A stretch of 23,612 nt of DNA from Candidatus Hydrogenedentota bacterium. GTDB taxonomy: Bacteria; UBA8481; J006. Position 1 is the stretch's first letter. Each line of letters opens with the position of its first letter. The DNA lies in NCBI GenBank assembly GCA_003697085.1, contig RFFU01000061.1:1-23612 (forward strand), read 5' to 3'. Below the pieces are notes generated by a model. It worked only from the letters and a program-made list of their open reading frames with translations, did not search any database and was not told the DNA's origin. The position numbers were made by a program, and so were the translations under genes. Of the stretch, positions 23,401 to 23,612 are shown in pieces.

Positions 23401-23612
23401 CCGTCATCGATACCGGAACAGGGAACCTCCATTCCGTCACTAAAGCCCTCGCCGCCGTCGGCGCGGAGACGCGGGTCGCATCGCGTCCCGACGACGTGAA
23501 CGAGAAGAGCGCACTGATTCTTCCGGGACAAGGCCACTTCGGAACGGCGATGGAACGCCTCCATTCGCGCGGGTTTGTCTCGTATCTGCGACATCGTCTT
23601 GGAAGAGAAAAC
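23382..23612 (+). CDS. hisH: Imidazole glycerol phosphate synthase, glutamine amidotransferase subunit (partial)
   Basis: The first 77 codons of a gene running off the right edge. GTG 23382, with GAGGA seven bases upstream, starts a frame reading PIVTVIDTGTGNLHSVTKAL and later ALILPGQGHFGTAMERL. This is the HisH opening, where V-I-D-Y-G-x-G-N-L-x-S and LPGVGAFG are usual. HisH hydrolyses glutamine and channels ammonia to HisF for histidine and purine synthesis. The catalytic Cys-His-Glu triad lies beyond the window. Thr replaces the common Tyr after the first Asp (DTGTGN for DYGxGN). The 19 bp overlap with radA suggests co-transcription. Confidence 0.82.
   Translation, partial: MPAPIVTVIDTGTGNLHSVTKALAAVGAETRVASRPDDVNEKSALILPGQGHFGTAMERLHSRGFVSYLRHRLGREN

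Overview
The window is bacterial chromosomal DNA: moderately high GC, tightly packed, with many 1-20 bp gene overlaps, Shine-Dalgarno sites at many (not all) starts, and several starts that sit almost on top of their promoters. The gene content (DUF1844, split transketolase, FecR-domain envelope protein, HlyIII, LeuB, RadA, HisH, GGDEF proteins, a tethered solute-binding protein) suggests an uncultured-type, probably diderm bacterium. I cannot assign a phylum from sequence alone. There are no rRNA, tRNA or CRISPR features.

Layout, left to right. (1) 124-1282: a MerR-type promoter/operator, merR, and a fused merT-merP Hg(II) transporter, with no merA. (2) 1308-1584: a gene graveyard with the 3' end of a group II intron (minus strand), a short relic of a Fis-type HTH tail, and a terminator. 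(3) 1635-4037, minus strand: an overlapping operon of SAM methyltransferase, SDR oxidoreductase and HlyIII-family membrane protein. (4) 4415-6638: a GT4 glycosyltransferase overlapping leuB. (5) 6687-7067, minus: a DUF1844 protein. (6) 7301-14306: a sugar-import and phosphorolysis cassette. It holds a solute-binding protein fused to a MalF-like permease, a MalG-like permease, a GH94 phosphorylase and a MalK/UgpC-type ATPase, behind a sigma70-like promoter with a perfect LacI-type operator. (7) 14410-16997: two overlapping membrane GGDEF proteins, preceded by a possible 31-residue leader ORF. (8) 17173-18887: a visibly AT-richer two-gene insert (zinc-ribbon methyltransferase plus SDR). (9) 18918-21803, minus: a two-subunit transketolase and an exported FecR-domain protein with a very basic tail. 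(10) 22063-23612: radA and the start of hisH, which runs off the window.

Working together: the region 6 cassette reads as a self-contained route for an imported beta-linked di- or oligosaccharide. The tethered binding protein captures the sugar, the MalF/MalG/MalK-like transporter imports it, and the cytoplasmic GH94 enzyme cleaves it with phosphate, conserving bond energy as a sugar 1-phosphate. Its SBP-permease fusion, divergent GH94 active-site motif and operator-in-coding-region arrangement are the most interesting features here. Two unrelated methyltransferase-SDR pairs with the same 4-bp overlap, and a mer operon that can import but not reduce mercury, also deserve a second look.
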